Positions 38,858 through 52,300 of a stretch of 64,000 nt of DNA are shown piece after piece. A program made the translations under genes and the position numbers. A model generated the notes under the pieces. That model worked only from the letters and a program-made list of their open reading frames with translations. It ran no database searches and had not been told where the DNA came from. Positions within the stretch are counted from its first letter, which is position 1. Each line of letters opens with the position of its first letter. The stretch is from Morchella semilibera (Eukaryota > Ascomycota > Pezizomycetes > Pezizales > Morchellaceae), in contig WBVU01000009.1 of NCBI GenBank assembly GCA_009192285.1, positions 806,001 to 870,000 on the forward strand, read 5' to 3'.

Positions 38858-41234
38858 TGTGCAGTGGTTGGCCCACTCGTCACTGTACTTTGTCGACCAC
38901 AGGAGATGTTTTATTGTTTTGTTTTTGTTTTTTTGGCATGGGTTTCAGTTTTAATCATGTTTTATTCCTACGAATCATCCCCTCACTTTATGTAATTAGG
39001 GTTGTACGCTTTATGGATCTTTGGCGACTTTGTGGGAGGGCATTTAACGGGACTTGGTGAAATGGGCGTTTGAAAAATTACACATTTTATTCTTATTATT
39101 AAAACCGATATTACTACCATACCCCAACATCTTTTTACAGCATTTTTCATGTCTTTACAGCCTGATAGCCAGTTTAGTTCACAGGTGGAATGAGGCTACT
39201 ACATGTATGTACTTAATGTACACACTTCAGTTCAGAACCCTCCGGGTAGGGTTGGTCGTATGGAGCTTGCTTATAATGCGCCACATGCTGATGTTTCTGT
39301 CCATCCTTGGTAGATGATAGAAGCACTTGAGTGATGTGGAGCTTGGATTTGGACTTTGAAGAAATGGCCTTGCCTGTTAACGTTACCCGCTGCAGCTCTA
39401 CCACTCCTAGAGAACGCACGGCCCATAACGCAGCTCAGGCGTCTCCACACAAAAGAGTGGGAGAGATTCCGGGGGAGATTCTTCTACTGGCTCCCTCTTT
39501 TCTGCAGTTGCAATTTGGTTCTGATTTTGCTTTTTGTTTGACAGCTACCAGGATCGCGTAGGCATACTTCCGTCTGATGTATGTATGTATACACATATTA
39601 GCTACGCTACCCACTATTCGTGCCTTTTGTTTGTAAAAGCGTCAATCACAGCAGCTAGAGATGATGGAAACATGTAGAAAGGCTACCCAACTGGGCGCTT
39701 AGGCCTGTCAACGACAAGGTACACCCCCTCAAAAAATGACGGAGGAAAGTGACACGACTCTCGCAGCGAGCTCCGGACCACGGAGAATGTAGCGAGTGGA
39801 TTGAACACTTGAACTTCTTCTGTAAGGGATGGAAAAAGAAATTCATGTTTACACAAAAAAACAAATACATATCGTAGACATCCTCTTTCGAAGAGTCTCT
39901 TCCCAATATGTGTGGCATACTCTATAGTATATAACGAAGGGTCTGTGTGTCCCGGCAATTGCGCTTTTTCAAAGGGCTCCATCTAATCATTATTCTAGGC
40001 ACCGGTCGTTCTAGATCTCCCGTTTCCCCACCCCTCTCATTTGCCTGAGATATCTCTTTATGAAAGGTTGATGACAATCTAAAAGTTACGCCCCTCCACA
40101 AACCGGAATCACAACCTCGAATCGGACGTATCTGCAGGCTTTAAAAGTGGGGGGTTGGCCTCAAAACTCGGATTAAATTTACATCATACTGTGTCAATCT
40201 ACAAATCGGTAGCGCGGGATCTGAAGTGAAGCAGATGGTAGATGTCTTAAAAAGCTTTGTTTTTAACTGAGTTTGGAACGCGGCTTTACCCTAAGCGCTG
40301 TTAAATTATTAATGGTCGTTCTGGTCTACATACATGTAGTCATGGGTAATAGGTTTTCTGTAAAGACTAACAACTCCACCCAACCCAATAACCAAGTTGT
40401 CGTGATAGGATCACGGCTGGAGTTGTTACTTTGGGGGGGGGGGTATTTGTTTCCATTCCACCTTTCTCACCCGGACGCATTTTCTTTTCCTATTCCGTTT
40501 GTAGTCAAAAGAGACTATCAATAAATAATAAAACCCGAAGAGTATTAGTTCCCTGACCCCTGTTTGCCATTACTACCGGTTTGCCATCGCAATTGTACTG
40601 AGTAGATCAAGGGACCGGGGTGCTTGTAGCGTTTTTTTAACTCCACATACATAGAGTACATATTGCCGAAAGTAGGTTAATGCAGGTCAGATACTCAAGT
40701 ATGGTGTATATATTGCTAGCTAAACCAAGTGCTTAACACCGGGGTAAAGATAATATCCACGATATTGCTTGTTGGTTCCGTGATCACTGCACATGGCGGC
40801 CTGTCGGACAGCAGTCAAGTTATCATTCACACCCAGCAAGGCGAAAACCGATATTTCCAAAAGAGTCGATCTTGGTAAAATGGTGCATGGAGCTAGAGAT
40901 TCGTAACCAGCCATAAGACTCGTGAGACTTCACTGAAACTGGAAGTGTAACGAGCAATGAAGGGGAGTGATCCAAGACAACAAATAAAACGTGTAAGAAG
41001 CAGGCAAGACTTAAGGAAAAACAACAAAATGTCATGACTATCAAACAGAATAATAAACAGACATGAAGATCAGCAATACAAATGGGAGATCAAGGATGTA
41101 AGGCTGCTGCTTATGTAGAAATACATGTACTCTATGTACTTCTACATTCCCAGTGTCGATATCGGTAGGACAAGGATATAAACCACGAACCAGAGTAGGA
41201 CGGGTCGCTTGAGCTCGGTTCCTTTAGACTCCCT

Positions 41235-41335
41235 CCCTGTCCAACCATGGGTTGGAACCAGCGGTAATCCGGTTTTCGTCCTTATGCGCTCGGACGTTCC
41301 GTTGCCCTAACCGACTCAGCCAGCTGCCTGTTCTT
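41235..41335 (-). repeat. tRNA-like segment, candidate SINE or tRNA pseudogene
   Basis: On the minus strand an A-box-like string TGGCTGAGTCGGTTAGGGC (41322-41304) is followed about 45-50 nt later by a B-box-like GGTTCCAACCC (41259-41249). The acceptor and T stems do not pair well, so it is not a functional tRNA. A tRNA-derived SINE head or a decayed tRNA gene fits best. Confidence 0.4.
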
Positions 41336-41439
41336 GATCAGAGTTCCGAATCAGTTCTTAACCCGGTCCTTGCATCAACCTGTGAACTTTTGTGGATGGC
41401 CGGCGAATACGAATCCAGTGGCTAAAAGGCCGGGAACCT

Positions 41440-41475
41440 GAGGAGGGGGAGGAGGAGGAGGAGGAGGAGGAGGCG
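41440..41475. repeat. GGA/GAG microsatellite
   Basis: An uninterrupted GAG-type trinucleotide run in intergenic DNA. Confidence 0.9.
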
Positions 41476-44400
41476 GAGGAGGCGGCAGCATCCTCGGGGC
41501 ATCATGATAAAGAAACTCGTGATTGTTTACTTACTCTGCCATCCTCTGCCATCTTTTGCTTTGCCTGGCTGATGATCGAACCCTCCGAAGCTTTAGTGGC
41601 CGGTACCCCGACGCTCCACACCATCTATCCTGTCACACGGTGCACGGGCACCACTGCATGTTTCTCACCCAGGAGTAGACCTGCGATTGCCCACGGCATA
41701 GCCTTGTCACATTTGCCACGGAAAACCAAAGAAAATCAACAAACAGCAAGATAAATCGATAAAAAATTGGTGCAGGCACTCTGGGCTTTGCCAGTGCCGG
41801 GAAATAAGAGATTCCCTGCGCACGGGTGCTGTTACCGATATTTCGTGCATCGTTTGATTCTTTTCTTGGCCCATCTAGAGCAATATATGCCTTGTAATTA
41901 TTGTTTTAAAGAACCTATCAAAAGGAAACGAATAAAGGGCAAGCACGAGATGTGGCTCTATAGAGAGTAAGCGGGTGTTTCATGATAGGAGAGGTAGCGT
42001 TAAGCATTTAAAACCCACTTGAAGCATTTCGAAAACAGGTAAACCAGTTCGTCTGCCGCCCTGCCCGTCCCGTCTCCTCTGATCATCAATCGGGTGGCTT
42101 GGTTGACGGATGGGTTAATCAGGCTCAATTATGTCGGTCCAATATATTTTCGTTTTGATCCTGACTGGTCCACGAAAGAAGCATACCTACCTCTGGTTGT
42201 GGGCCCTGTGTGCCATTGTTGGTCGTGATGCCGACCTTTTACTTGTTGCATGTCTAGAATGAAGTCAAGGGACCTATATGATAGTCTAAGCCATTTGGCC
42301 CTTGATTGGTTACACTTGCGGGAAGGGCTCACTGGTTCTGCTGGCTCCGGCTTTCTCATAACGGAACCTTTTTTTTCTTTTCTTCTCCTAGATATTTTTT
42401 TGTGTCCACAAAAGGATAGGATTTTCTTCAATCCATTTCAGTTCTTATTTGCTAATACCTGGACGCTGCCCTAAAAGATAAGTTCTTATTCAGGGCATGT
42501 TTTCCCATGTAGCCTGAGGTATGAAGAGAATGGAGGGGCGCCCACCACAAGCGAGCTACTGCGTTGGTTCCAAGTTAACTATAACTCAGCTGGCTTTATC
42601 AGTATATGGAGACGGTATTGTATGATGACAAGACTTCTCCAGAGAGACACAAAGTATTCAAGTATAATGCTATAGCACCAGGGGTAATTACCCAGGAAAT
42701 TGGTCGTACCACGGCAGCGCAAGTCCGGGTACAGGAATGCTCATCCTCGATCGCACCTGCTATCCAGAGTTCTCCTCTGTTCCACGGCGAGTACATATTT
42801 TGTCTTTTGGGAGGTGAGATTTACCTTTTCTATTGGCGCATGGGCCTACCCAGCAAGCGAGAAAAGCAATATGACAACAAGGTGGTAGAGTGGCCCTAGA
42901 GAGCGAGCATGGCGCTGCCGTGCGCAACGGTTCCAACGTCTCAAAAAACGTGGTGGTTGATTCATAATTACAGGTCGAAGAGTCCGCGTATCGGCGTATT
43001 CGGACTCGTGAATTCGATAACTAGGTATTTTTTATCATCCCTTTTTTTTTTTTTCTCTCTCTTTCTTTTCTTTTTGTGATTTTTTTGTATTTTTTTTTTC
43101 CTGACTAGAGTAAGTGGGTTTCAAAAAAAAAAAAAAAAAAGAAGACACGAATGGCAGAATCGAATACTCACATGGCCACTGTTAGAAACACGCATACGCA
43201 TGAGATAAACAGGCTCTTGCGGGCCAGGGTTGATGATTCTCACGCATAGCGTACCGGAGCTTTAGCCGCGATCAGACAGACTACCTGGTTCAGAGGACCG
43301 ACGGGTTGCGCAAGCGGGACGTGGTAGCGTTTTTGTGCGCCAGTAACCTCGTCGACCGAGGAATCGATACTGCTTGTCTGATTGCCGGCACATGCTTGAA
43401 AGCATGCCGGGTCATATCAGGACTCCACATCCACATCCCACCGCAACCACTACCGTAACCATTAATCCACACTTCATATGTATGGATTCGTCGTATGTAA
43501 CGCAGAAAACGAGAAGGAAAAAGCAAGGAAAGAGAGGAAAAAGAAATAAATAAGAGGCAAGGAAAAAGAAAAAAACCGACGAAAAAGGAAGTAAAACCAA
43601 GAATACAAGTGCAACTGGGCTTTCTACACTCTCACTACATAATATATCATTGGCATTGGAGAGAGGAGGAGGGCCCATTACCAGGCAAGCTGGTTCTCCC
43701 TTTTTGCCCCTTCACTTTAAATTAGGCATGCCCCCACAAAACTAATTGAAGCCTACTATTTTATTTCACAGTTAGAGATGTGCGTACTTGGGATTTTTTT
43801 TTTATAGCCGGTGGATGCACATACATGGTACACCTGAACCTGTCTAGATCCATACTTTGTACATGTAGTTACCATATCTTCTCCCTTCGCTTCCCATGAA
43901 TGAAACATTTTAGGATGATCTAGATTTACTTGTAACCCGTCTTGCTCCCACCCTTTCGGTTCTTGCATTTTCTTTCTCTGCCCCCTTCGCGTTGTGCTGG
44001 CATGTTGGCTCCTCTCGATCTCCACACTGTCATCATCCATCTCCATCATCCACCATCCATCCCCACTCTTCAACTACATGTAACTCAACACAACTAAACT
44101 CACAACCACCACCTCCACAACCACCACCACCACCACCACCACCACTATTACCACTACCTCTTTCACTAACATGAGAGAGTACTTACCTTCTCTTTACACA
44201 CACCCCTCCCCCAATTGCCTCCAACCCCCTCTTGTCCCTCCCCTCCCTCCCCGGATGCATGCCCGACTATCATCTTCTCCAGCCGCCGCCTAGTGTTGCC
44301 TTCTATTCTTATTTCGTCACCCGAGACACTGCGCGCTGCCTTTCTCGAAGCTCGGGGTCCACAAGGTCTGGCCAGACTGGGTCCCCCAACCGTCAATCTG

Positions 44401-46165
44401 TCAAGTCCTAGTTTGGCGCCGTGTCTTGCGCTGTTGACCCTTCTCGTCCAAATCTGCAAGCCGTTGTACGGAAATATCCCACTCACACGTCGTCCAGAGA
44501 TCCCTCCCCCGTCCCCGTTCATCCCTCCCCCCCCCCCCCAAACCCCTCTCTACCACTCTCACCCTTCCCTCCCATCTCTATTGTCTTGATTCCTTCATGC
44601 GCATGTGCATGCTGCAGTACTCCGAGAGAGAAAATTTTTTTTTTTGAACGAGCGTATTTAATTTTTTTTTAATTGAATCAAATAAGTATTGGTATCTACA
44701 GCTCTCTCCTTCTCTTTCTCTCCCTTTCTCCCTCTCTCTCTCTTGACGGTTTGCATACACTCTCGCACCAAGCAAACTGGGGCAAGGTGCAGGAAGTCGA
44801 GAGCTAGACTAAAAAGTAAGCACAGTCTACCAGTGCACGAAAAAGATTGTGAGGAGAAATAGGTGCCAGAGAGTGAAAAGAGAGATTAAAAAGGTGACGA
44901 GAGCTCGACAGCCACTTCGTAATCAATCATTATCATAGTCGTCCAGTGAACACTGGTCAACTAGTCAATCCTCCCCCCCCCCCCCCCCCAAAGCAAACCC
45001 ACAAACAAACCCACCCTGCTAAGGTCCGGGCTTAAACCGTCGCTACCCTACCATCTTCTCCCCTCCTCCGGATCACCTCCTACTTTACGTACATAATAAC
45101 GTCCTACCTATCTCTCCCGGCAACCCCCTCCTCTCGTTCACACTTCCACACGTAGGCATTTTTTTCCTTCGTCTTTTTGTCCTTCGTTGCCGCAGCGACT
45201 TATATACCCCTACTTTCCAGCGAAACTAATACCCTCACGCGCTGTTGTGCATTTCTCAAGTTCCTGGTTGCGTTTACGGCTGAGTTTATCAACTTCGCTT
45301 GGCATCTTTTCGCCAGCATCCGTTCGCTTTATTGCGCCTCACCTGTCCACAAGTACGACCGGACGAAACCAGAGTTCACCGCGTTAGCAATTGTTTACCC
45401 AGAAATTGTATCGAAATACCACCAACACAACCAGCACAACTGTGATCAGGTTCGAAACACTAGGTTTTTTTTGGTGAGAGGCGGATTAAAACAAGGAAAG
45501 TTGGAAGGGAGGTCACAACAAACATTTCGAGGGGAGGGGAAGAAGATAAAGGCCAAAGGCGGGGCAGATAAACGTGCTTTCTAAAGAAAAGAGAAAGATA
45601 AGGCTGTAAGGAAAAGGAAGAAGAAATTTTTTACAAGAGAAGGGACTGCATTCTTCTGTAGAGAAGCTCTTTGCACAATATCCACTCCCCGGCTATCTGT
45701 TTTCACATGGCCAAGAACTAGAGCTTTTGACTCCTTTTACGACAGAGGTATCTTATAGGGGACAGCGCACAAAGAGAATTTCGCGAACCGTCAACGTTGT
45801 AGCCGCCCGGTAAGACTATCAAGTGGCCCGGGCTCCCGCTTTGGTGCTTTTCTTCAGGTCGTCGCCATATAAGCCGTACCCTCGCATTGTCAAGTGGAAC
45901 TTCGAGTTTTGTGAAACATCGAGCCCCCTTCGTGCCTCCGCAGCACCAGAGTTTGCTCACCGTATTAACATCAGAAAGTAACAACTCCTGTGAGCTTTGT
46001 TGACAACATCACATCAATTTTCAATTGCTATTTCTGGGGGTTGTACTCGACAAACAATCGAGTGAAGCTTGAATGAACTCCCACACGTTTGTTGATGCCT
46101 CTTCAAGAGTGGGAAGGCTGAGGAGGTAAGAGATCTTTTCGTCTTGTTGGGTTATTCCAGGCTTG

Positions 46166-47970
46166 ATGCTAAATTCCAAATCTAGTGAGGATTATGAACT
46201 ACTTATTCGCCAAGGGCCTGAACGTGCCCGGGTTGCTGGTGTGAAAGAAAAAGGTACGAATTTCTTAACATGTCTGTTACTCTGATTGGATTGCTAATGT
46301 TGGATCTGGGAGGGATCTAGATCGTAAGCCGGTTGATCCTCCTCCGATAATTCAATTAAAGATTCGAGATGATTCAGATCCAGCACAGTAAGTTACTGCA
46401 GTTTTCTTTTTTTGTTGGATTCATGCGCTGACGGGGGAGATACAGGAATTACCTCCAGAGTCCCTATTATTTCATGTGTACGAATCTCTATAGTTCTGTC
46501 CATGATTCCCCATCCCCAATACCGCCACACCAAGCACTAGCTGGTACATTAGTATCCTCACTCCACCGGTTAAAGGATATCGATAATAGTGGTATGTTTG
46601 TGTTTTCCTTATAGTTTGTAAGGTCTACACTCAAGTACTGACATTTTAGATGGCGGTTTTTTTGTCTTTGGTGACCTATCGGTTAAGATCGAGGGTGAAT
46701 TCCGTCTGAGGTTTAGTCTCTTCGAAATGCTAAAGTAGGATTCCATATCCATTCCAGTATCTTCATGCTGATGGTTTGATTAGGAATGAGGTTGTTCATA
46801 TCAAGTCGATCACTTCAGACCCATTTACAGGTCCGTTAAGTTCTTGCCGAGTTATACAAACTTAATCTAACGTTTCTTAGTCTATGCGGCCAAAAACTTT
46901 CCAGGAATGTCTGAATCTACTTTCCTGTCTCGTTCATTCGGAGATCAAGGAGTCAGGTTGCGCATTAGGAAGGAGCCAAGAACTCTGTTGTTAGAAATAA
47001 TCCCCCCCCCCCGCCCCACCAGGTTCACGATGCATGAATGCTAATAACTTATAGAAAACGGCCACCTTCTGGAATAGGGTCCGTGGAGTATCCGCCACGC
47101 CCACCATATCCAAACTTGCCCCCAGAATCAAGACCCCCCCAAGGATATCCACCTCAGAGTGGTTATATGACTTCTCCAAGTCACGAATACCCCCCTGTTT
47201 ATGGCGATCAAGGGAAACGACGGAGGACTGATGTTATGAGCCCGCGGGATCCTCGGGGGGAGCCTCAATATGCGCCTCGTCCATACGATCAACCGCAATA
47301 CCCGATGTATCCTCCCTCATCTCAACCTGGGCAATACCCGGTATATCCCAATTACCCACCACCACAAAATTCATATGCACCGCATCCACCTGATTATAGT
47401 GGGTACCGTCAACCACCACCGCCGCCACCACCACCTCCACCACCGCCACCACCGCCGACGCATTCGCATTCCTCCTCGACCTCTTCACCTTATCAGTCTC
47501 CCAGACCCCAGCAATACCCTTTGCACCGTTCGCCCCTACCTCACAACCAATCCGCCCCCCAAAGCCAATATTCATACCCGCCTGGCCCCCCACAGACGCA
47601 GCTCCAGCATGGTCAACAGCCACCTTCTCGACCGCAAATTGGGCCTTTGATTAGGTCTCCCATGCCAACATCAGAGGTCCCTCCACACTCCAGATCTCAG
47701 GTCTCGCACCCCTCTCTCCTTAGTTCAACCGCATCTCCTGCCTCATCAATGCCAATGGCTCCGCCACCAGCATCTCCTCTTCGCCAACAACCCCAAGGGA
47801 GTCAGTATTCTTTGCCCCCTTTGCAGTTGCAATTGCCCCCTATGACATCTGGTCCACAGCAGTCTTTGGTGGTGTCACATAATGCTATGCCACCGATGTT
47901 AACTCAACAGTCTGGGTATGGTCCTCCAACGTCCTTTGATTCCGCTGCCCAACAGCAGTCTTCCACTTAG
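46166..47970 (+). CDS. vosA: Velvet-domain regulator, VosA type
   Basis: Fungal velvet transcription regulator linked to spore maturation and development; VosA forms complexes with VelB. It has seven exons: 46166..46253, 46321..46387, 46446..46591, 46650..46734, 46784..46830, 46881..46989 and 47055..47970, giving 485 residues. The velvet domain fills about residues 9-180: [93 protein letters not shown] and [19 protein letters not shown]. The donor of intron 6 (GTTAGA) is chosen so that RTLL joins KRPPSG. The remaining 300 residues are Pro/Gln/Ser/Tyr-rich, with a polyproline run at 47413-47457. VelC is the closest alternative by these motifs. Confidence 0.88.
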
Positions 47971-49345
47971 CCACCTTCTTATGCTGGTTCTTTATATTGC
48001 GCAGTTACGGTCGAAATGATGGGGATAAAAAAAGAAAGAGAGCTTTTGAATAACCCATGTTATTCTGGAGCGTAATGTGCATTGCCTTGGATTTTTGGGT
48101 TTGTTTATTTTGTTTTTTTCATATACTATGGATTTGAGTATATTGCGTTGCTTTACTTTTCCTTTTTTCCTTTTGGGCTCGAGCATGAGGTATGTTTTTA
48201 ATGCTGTCGAATAAATAGCAGGGGGATCAAAAGGGGGTGAGGGGGGGGGACCTAGTGCTCGGGGAACATAGTGGGTTTTCTTTATTTTCATCTTCATGGC
48301 GCAGAATTTGGCGGTTTCATAGCATCACGATTCGAACGACATATTCATATATCTAGGGTTTTCATTTTTTTTTTTTTCGTTTTTTTTCCCCTATCTCTTT
48401 CATATTTATCTATTTATTTCTCTTTGGGGCAGATGATCGCAGAAATATATTGGGCACTCGGAATTTTCATATCTACTGTGGTTCAATTAAGATTTTGGGT
48501 ATATATATGGATTGCTCTCATTGCAACAACTGTAAGAGAAATGCTTGGGGTAAGGAAAACTTGCAGGGTGGTCGACCGGTTTCATCCCATCTTGTGTGTT
48601 TCTTCAGGTGACATTGCAATTTCCCACCCCCCTCTCACTACGTAACATATTTATGTTTCACACAGTCACGCTGTTTCCCGTGCAAAGTGAGGAGCAGGAA
48701 GCCTAACACTTGCGTCTGCATAAGCATGTAGATACTAGAGTTTTACAGCATACATTTTTTGAGGCGGATAAAGCTCTTCGGTAACTCAGATCGTTTAACT
48801 TACCGCGTGCTGTCCAAACTGACCAATCGGCAAAACCACGAGGCGCACAGGCAATAATAAACGGAATGTGTCTTAGTTTGCGCCATCATTCGCTTCCCAG
48901 AAGCTGCAGGGCTTTAACTTTTCCAGTGTCTCAGCTACGGAGCTTCTTTTGGGCTGGCAGAGCCCCAGCTCGGATTACTTCGGTTCGTTACCTCCCATTG
49001 GTCCACCTTGCGGATGCACCAGGTTACCTGGCGAGGATGTGCAGTTGCCGTGCCACACGGCTGCCGAGCCTCAAGGGGAGCCACTCACTAGCTTTGAAGA
49101 TCACGATTCACCAAATTGGCAACATGCCCATAACTGAGGAGGGCCACGTGAGAGGGTGTATCAGACCACCACCCGCGCCCAACAGCTTATTTTGTTGTGC
49201 AGCACACCATTTACGAGAGGAAACGGAAACACTCAACCCAGACATTGAAGTCTCACAACTGGTAAAATACCATCACTGAAGCACTGAAAAAATTTAAAAG
49301 GGCATCTCAGCTAGAAACTAGCTATCCTACGGTGAGGTGAATCGA
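47971..49345. other. Intergenic region downstream of vosA
   Basis: No gene is supported. The first 600 bases are the vosA 3' region, with a G-run (48240-48249) and T-runs (48368-48388). The plus-strand open frame at 48866-49279 has no recognisable features and may belong to the 5' region of the next gene. Confidence 0.5.
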
Positions 49346-52300
49346 ATGCTGAATGGTTCTCACAGTTCTCGCCCTAGGACTCCAATCCCTAGTTTTAGAA
49401 ATCCCCTGCATTGGTGGCGCCCCTTCACATCTTTAACTCGCTATTGCCCTTCCTGTGTTGAGACGAGGGCAAACATGGCAAGTCTGGTGACTGATATTTC
49501 CATTGTGGCTGGTTGGAATCCACGGATCAAAGACTCGCCCGCTGAAGTATTCATTTACACGAAGGTCTTTTATCCCCTTGTAACATGCAGTCTTTGTTTC
49601 CTGTCCCTTGCATCATGTTTTCCCTGTTGGTTCTAGAACCATGGTCCAGCAGCGGTAAATCTGAGGCTAACTTAATATTTCCCGTGGTTGTTTTGAGCCA
49701 AAGATCACTCCGCAGCCTGCCGCAAAGGTTTCTCTTCTCCACCTCCAGAGCCTTGTTGTAAAAACAACCCTGTTGCGTGTTATCCCGCTGCTTCCGGATG
49801 GTACCAGCCCCCGTGAATCCCCAGGAATCCGTGCCTTAGGCATCCCGGTTGTTGCTGGGAGGGGCCGTACAGTTCCTCAGACCCCGGTTAATCAGAGAAG
49901 ATTTAGTGAAGCCACACTGGACGGTGTTGAATCAGTCACTTCCTGTGACGCTGAAAAGACCTTACATGATGACAAAAGCACCCCTGGAGAGGCAGGAGAA
50001 AAAGAGGAAGGTGTAGAAGACGCTCGAGAGGGGATAGAGTCAATTAATCGCGACTTACTAACGCCTAACATCACACCCGGAAGTAGAACAGGTATTTCTG
50101 ATATGTCTCAAAAATATGAAGAAAGTTCGTCTTCAGACGAGAGCACAGAGGACATATTTTGCACACCTCTCAGAAAATCCGACCCTAGTGAGATAACTTT
50201 CCCTGGTTTTGGGCAAGGGCCTCGTGTGCGCAGCGGAAAATTTATGCCTTCCGAGGTGGGTATAAGTTACTTTCGAGACTCTGACGGATATTTCAAGCAA
50301 GTGGAATTTTCTGATTGGCGGAGCACACTCGGCCGTTCCAATATTTCGTGGAGTCCCCATGTACCTCAGAACTATAAAAGGGGGTCCAGGATTTGTTCAA
50401 TCAATTCTATCGAAAGAGAGTTATCTCCAATATCAGAGGACACTCTAAAAAGGATTATCGAGCTTAACGCTCCGGCTACCAATGTGAATACTGGGGGAGA
50501 TGGCGCTTTCGAAGACTCAGAAACAGTGCTTCGTTCCTCTAAAATTGCTGCGAGAAATGCAACGGCGGCAAAGAGCTCTGCAGAAAGCAGCACCATGATT
50601 GCTATTGAAGGCGAAATGGCGCCACAAGAAATTGCTAAGAGCGATAATGGTACAGTCACTGTTCTAAACGGAGAGGATGGGTGTGAAGACGAACAAGCCG
50701 TGTGTAGTGAAACCACAATAATTATTGATAAGGACATACTATGTGTTTTCTTCCCAAAGAAAATCCGTGGTGATGCAGTTGGTACGCTCATGAAAGCCCC
50801 CTTTCAATCGATTGGCTTACATTCTGATTCTGTTTCTACTACAGTCGTCGAAATAATGCTGGAAATCAATCCACTTTATATTGAGGGAAAAACCTACGCA
50901 ACCTTTATCCTGGCAGGTCTGCCGCGTTGCGAAAACGGCGCCTACATCAATTTTCGGATTGACGATGAAGATTATTGGAAATTCCACACTTTCCCAGCAC
51001 TCAACATTATTGGGGGTTAAAAACCCAGAGGAGAATAAACTTCATGGTATCCTTGACCTGAACCTGGAAACTAACCCCATCCACCTCGACCGCTCTGTTG
51101 TTATCAGAACAGTTCGATGCCCAATGGCTCTAGAAGTATTGGAGTTTCAGATGAAGACGAACGTTCAGATGGGCTTCTCATGGTCACCTGTGAATGAACA
51201 AGTAACTGGAGAATTTGAAATCAATGCTTCTTTTCTGAAAGTTGAGTCGGATGAGGACGCAAAGCGCAGCGTCATTAATCTTTTCCTTATTAACGGCCCC
51301 GAAAGACAGGATGAGTTGAGCGTCGAGACTCCTGGGGGCTGTATAACAGAATTTTCCCTTGGAGATCACGAGTTTGAGAACCATGATATTAGTGCACGAC
51401 ATTGCAGGCTTCTTCGGGTTGAGAGACTAACGAAAGATGTTAACCAACCCCTGCGCATTCGGTTTAATAAACAATTCACATCAGTGACACAGGATGTTGG
51501 TATTCCGCTGGTCCGTATTGGTGGCGATACCACAATCCTTGAAGAGAGTGTTACGATCATGAACGCAAAATTGCCTCTAGTGGTAGCATTTTGTCCAAAT
51601 TCCAAATCATGGGAACGGTCCAAGAAGCCCGGGACTGATGTCTTCAGGGCATTTACGAGAAAAGAAATCAATATGAGAGAATCAAACCCAGTCGTCTCTA
51701 TTTCATGTCTCCAGCCTGCAATGTCACCCACAGCAGAGGCAATGAATCTGGCTTTAATGAGAGGTCGTGGCGAATTCATCGATAGGATCGATTACAAGAT
51801 TGAAGAATCAGATTGTTTTGATGATAGAGAAACACCTATGATAGTAGTTAAAATGAGCTTTGAGTTTGATGTTCCTCTCAATGTAGAGCCTATGGGGGAG
51901 ATCACTCGGTTTCATACCGGAAGTTTTGCATTTCAATTTGCCACTATCAACGGAGCGTTAACCGGAAAAGGTGTGCTCTTTGAGGACGGCGATGAATTGA
52001 TAGTTTTAAACTTTGGAATCCTTGAAAGTACCAAAAATGGTGAGAAGTTACTAATCAGCACCGAATGGTTTGGCCAACAGGGCCTAAAACTCTCATGTGG
52101 GGAGATAATTGAATTTAAATTGCCTAAGGTGATGGAAAAGATTGTGGGGAAAACTGTGTATGAGTGTGCAGATAGGAAAGGTATGTTTTATGCTTTATAC
52201 ACCCATCCCCATTGTGATCAGTGCTACTGACATCAGTGCCCGAAATCCTGTAGCTTCAATCCTATCTCTCCAGCTAAACTACCAGAAAAAGGCCGCTTCT

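Larger units (their letters stand above)
38858..46165. other. Seven-kilobase gene-poor region
   Basis: No protein gene is supported. It holds TACATGTA palindromes (39200, 40331, 41122, 43860, 44075), a tRNA-like/SINE-like segment (41235-41335) and a GAG repeat (41440-41475). It also has a T-rich then poly-A stretch at 43040-43140, and CT-rich tracts from 44500 on, with C-runs at 44528-44540 and 44971-44989. The last 1.2 kb is probably promoter and leader of vosA: a GTAAGA ... CAG pair at about 46128-46160 looks like an intron in the 5' leader. The GC-rich frame at 44166-44522 (-) is not convincing. Confidence 0.5.

Noticed and set aside
41392-41754. 120-residue frame beginning with a polyglutamate tract
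   Set aside because: The acidic run is a GAG microsatellite and the rest has no protein-like pattern.
44166-44522. Minus-strand GC-rich 118-residue frame upstream of vosA
   Set aside because: Compositional frame in CT-rich leader DNA, with no motif and no supporting exons.
48866-49279. 137-residue plus-strand frame before the unknown gene
   Set aside because: No conserved features, and its frame does not splice convincingly into the downstream exons.
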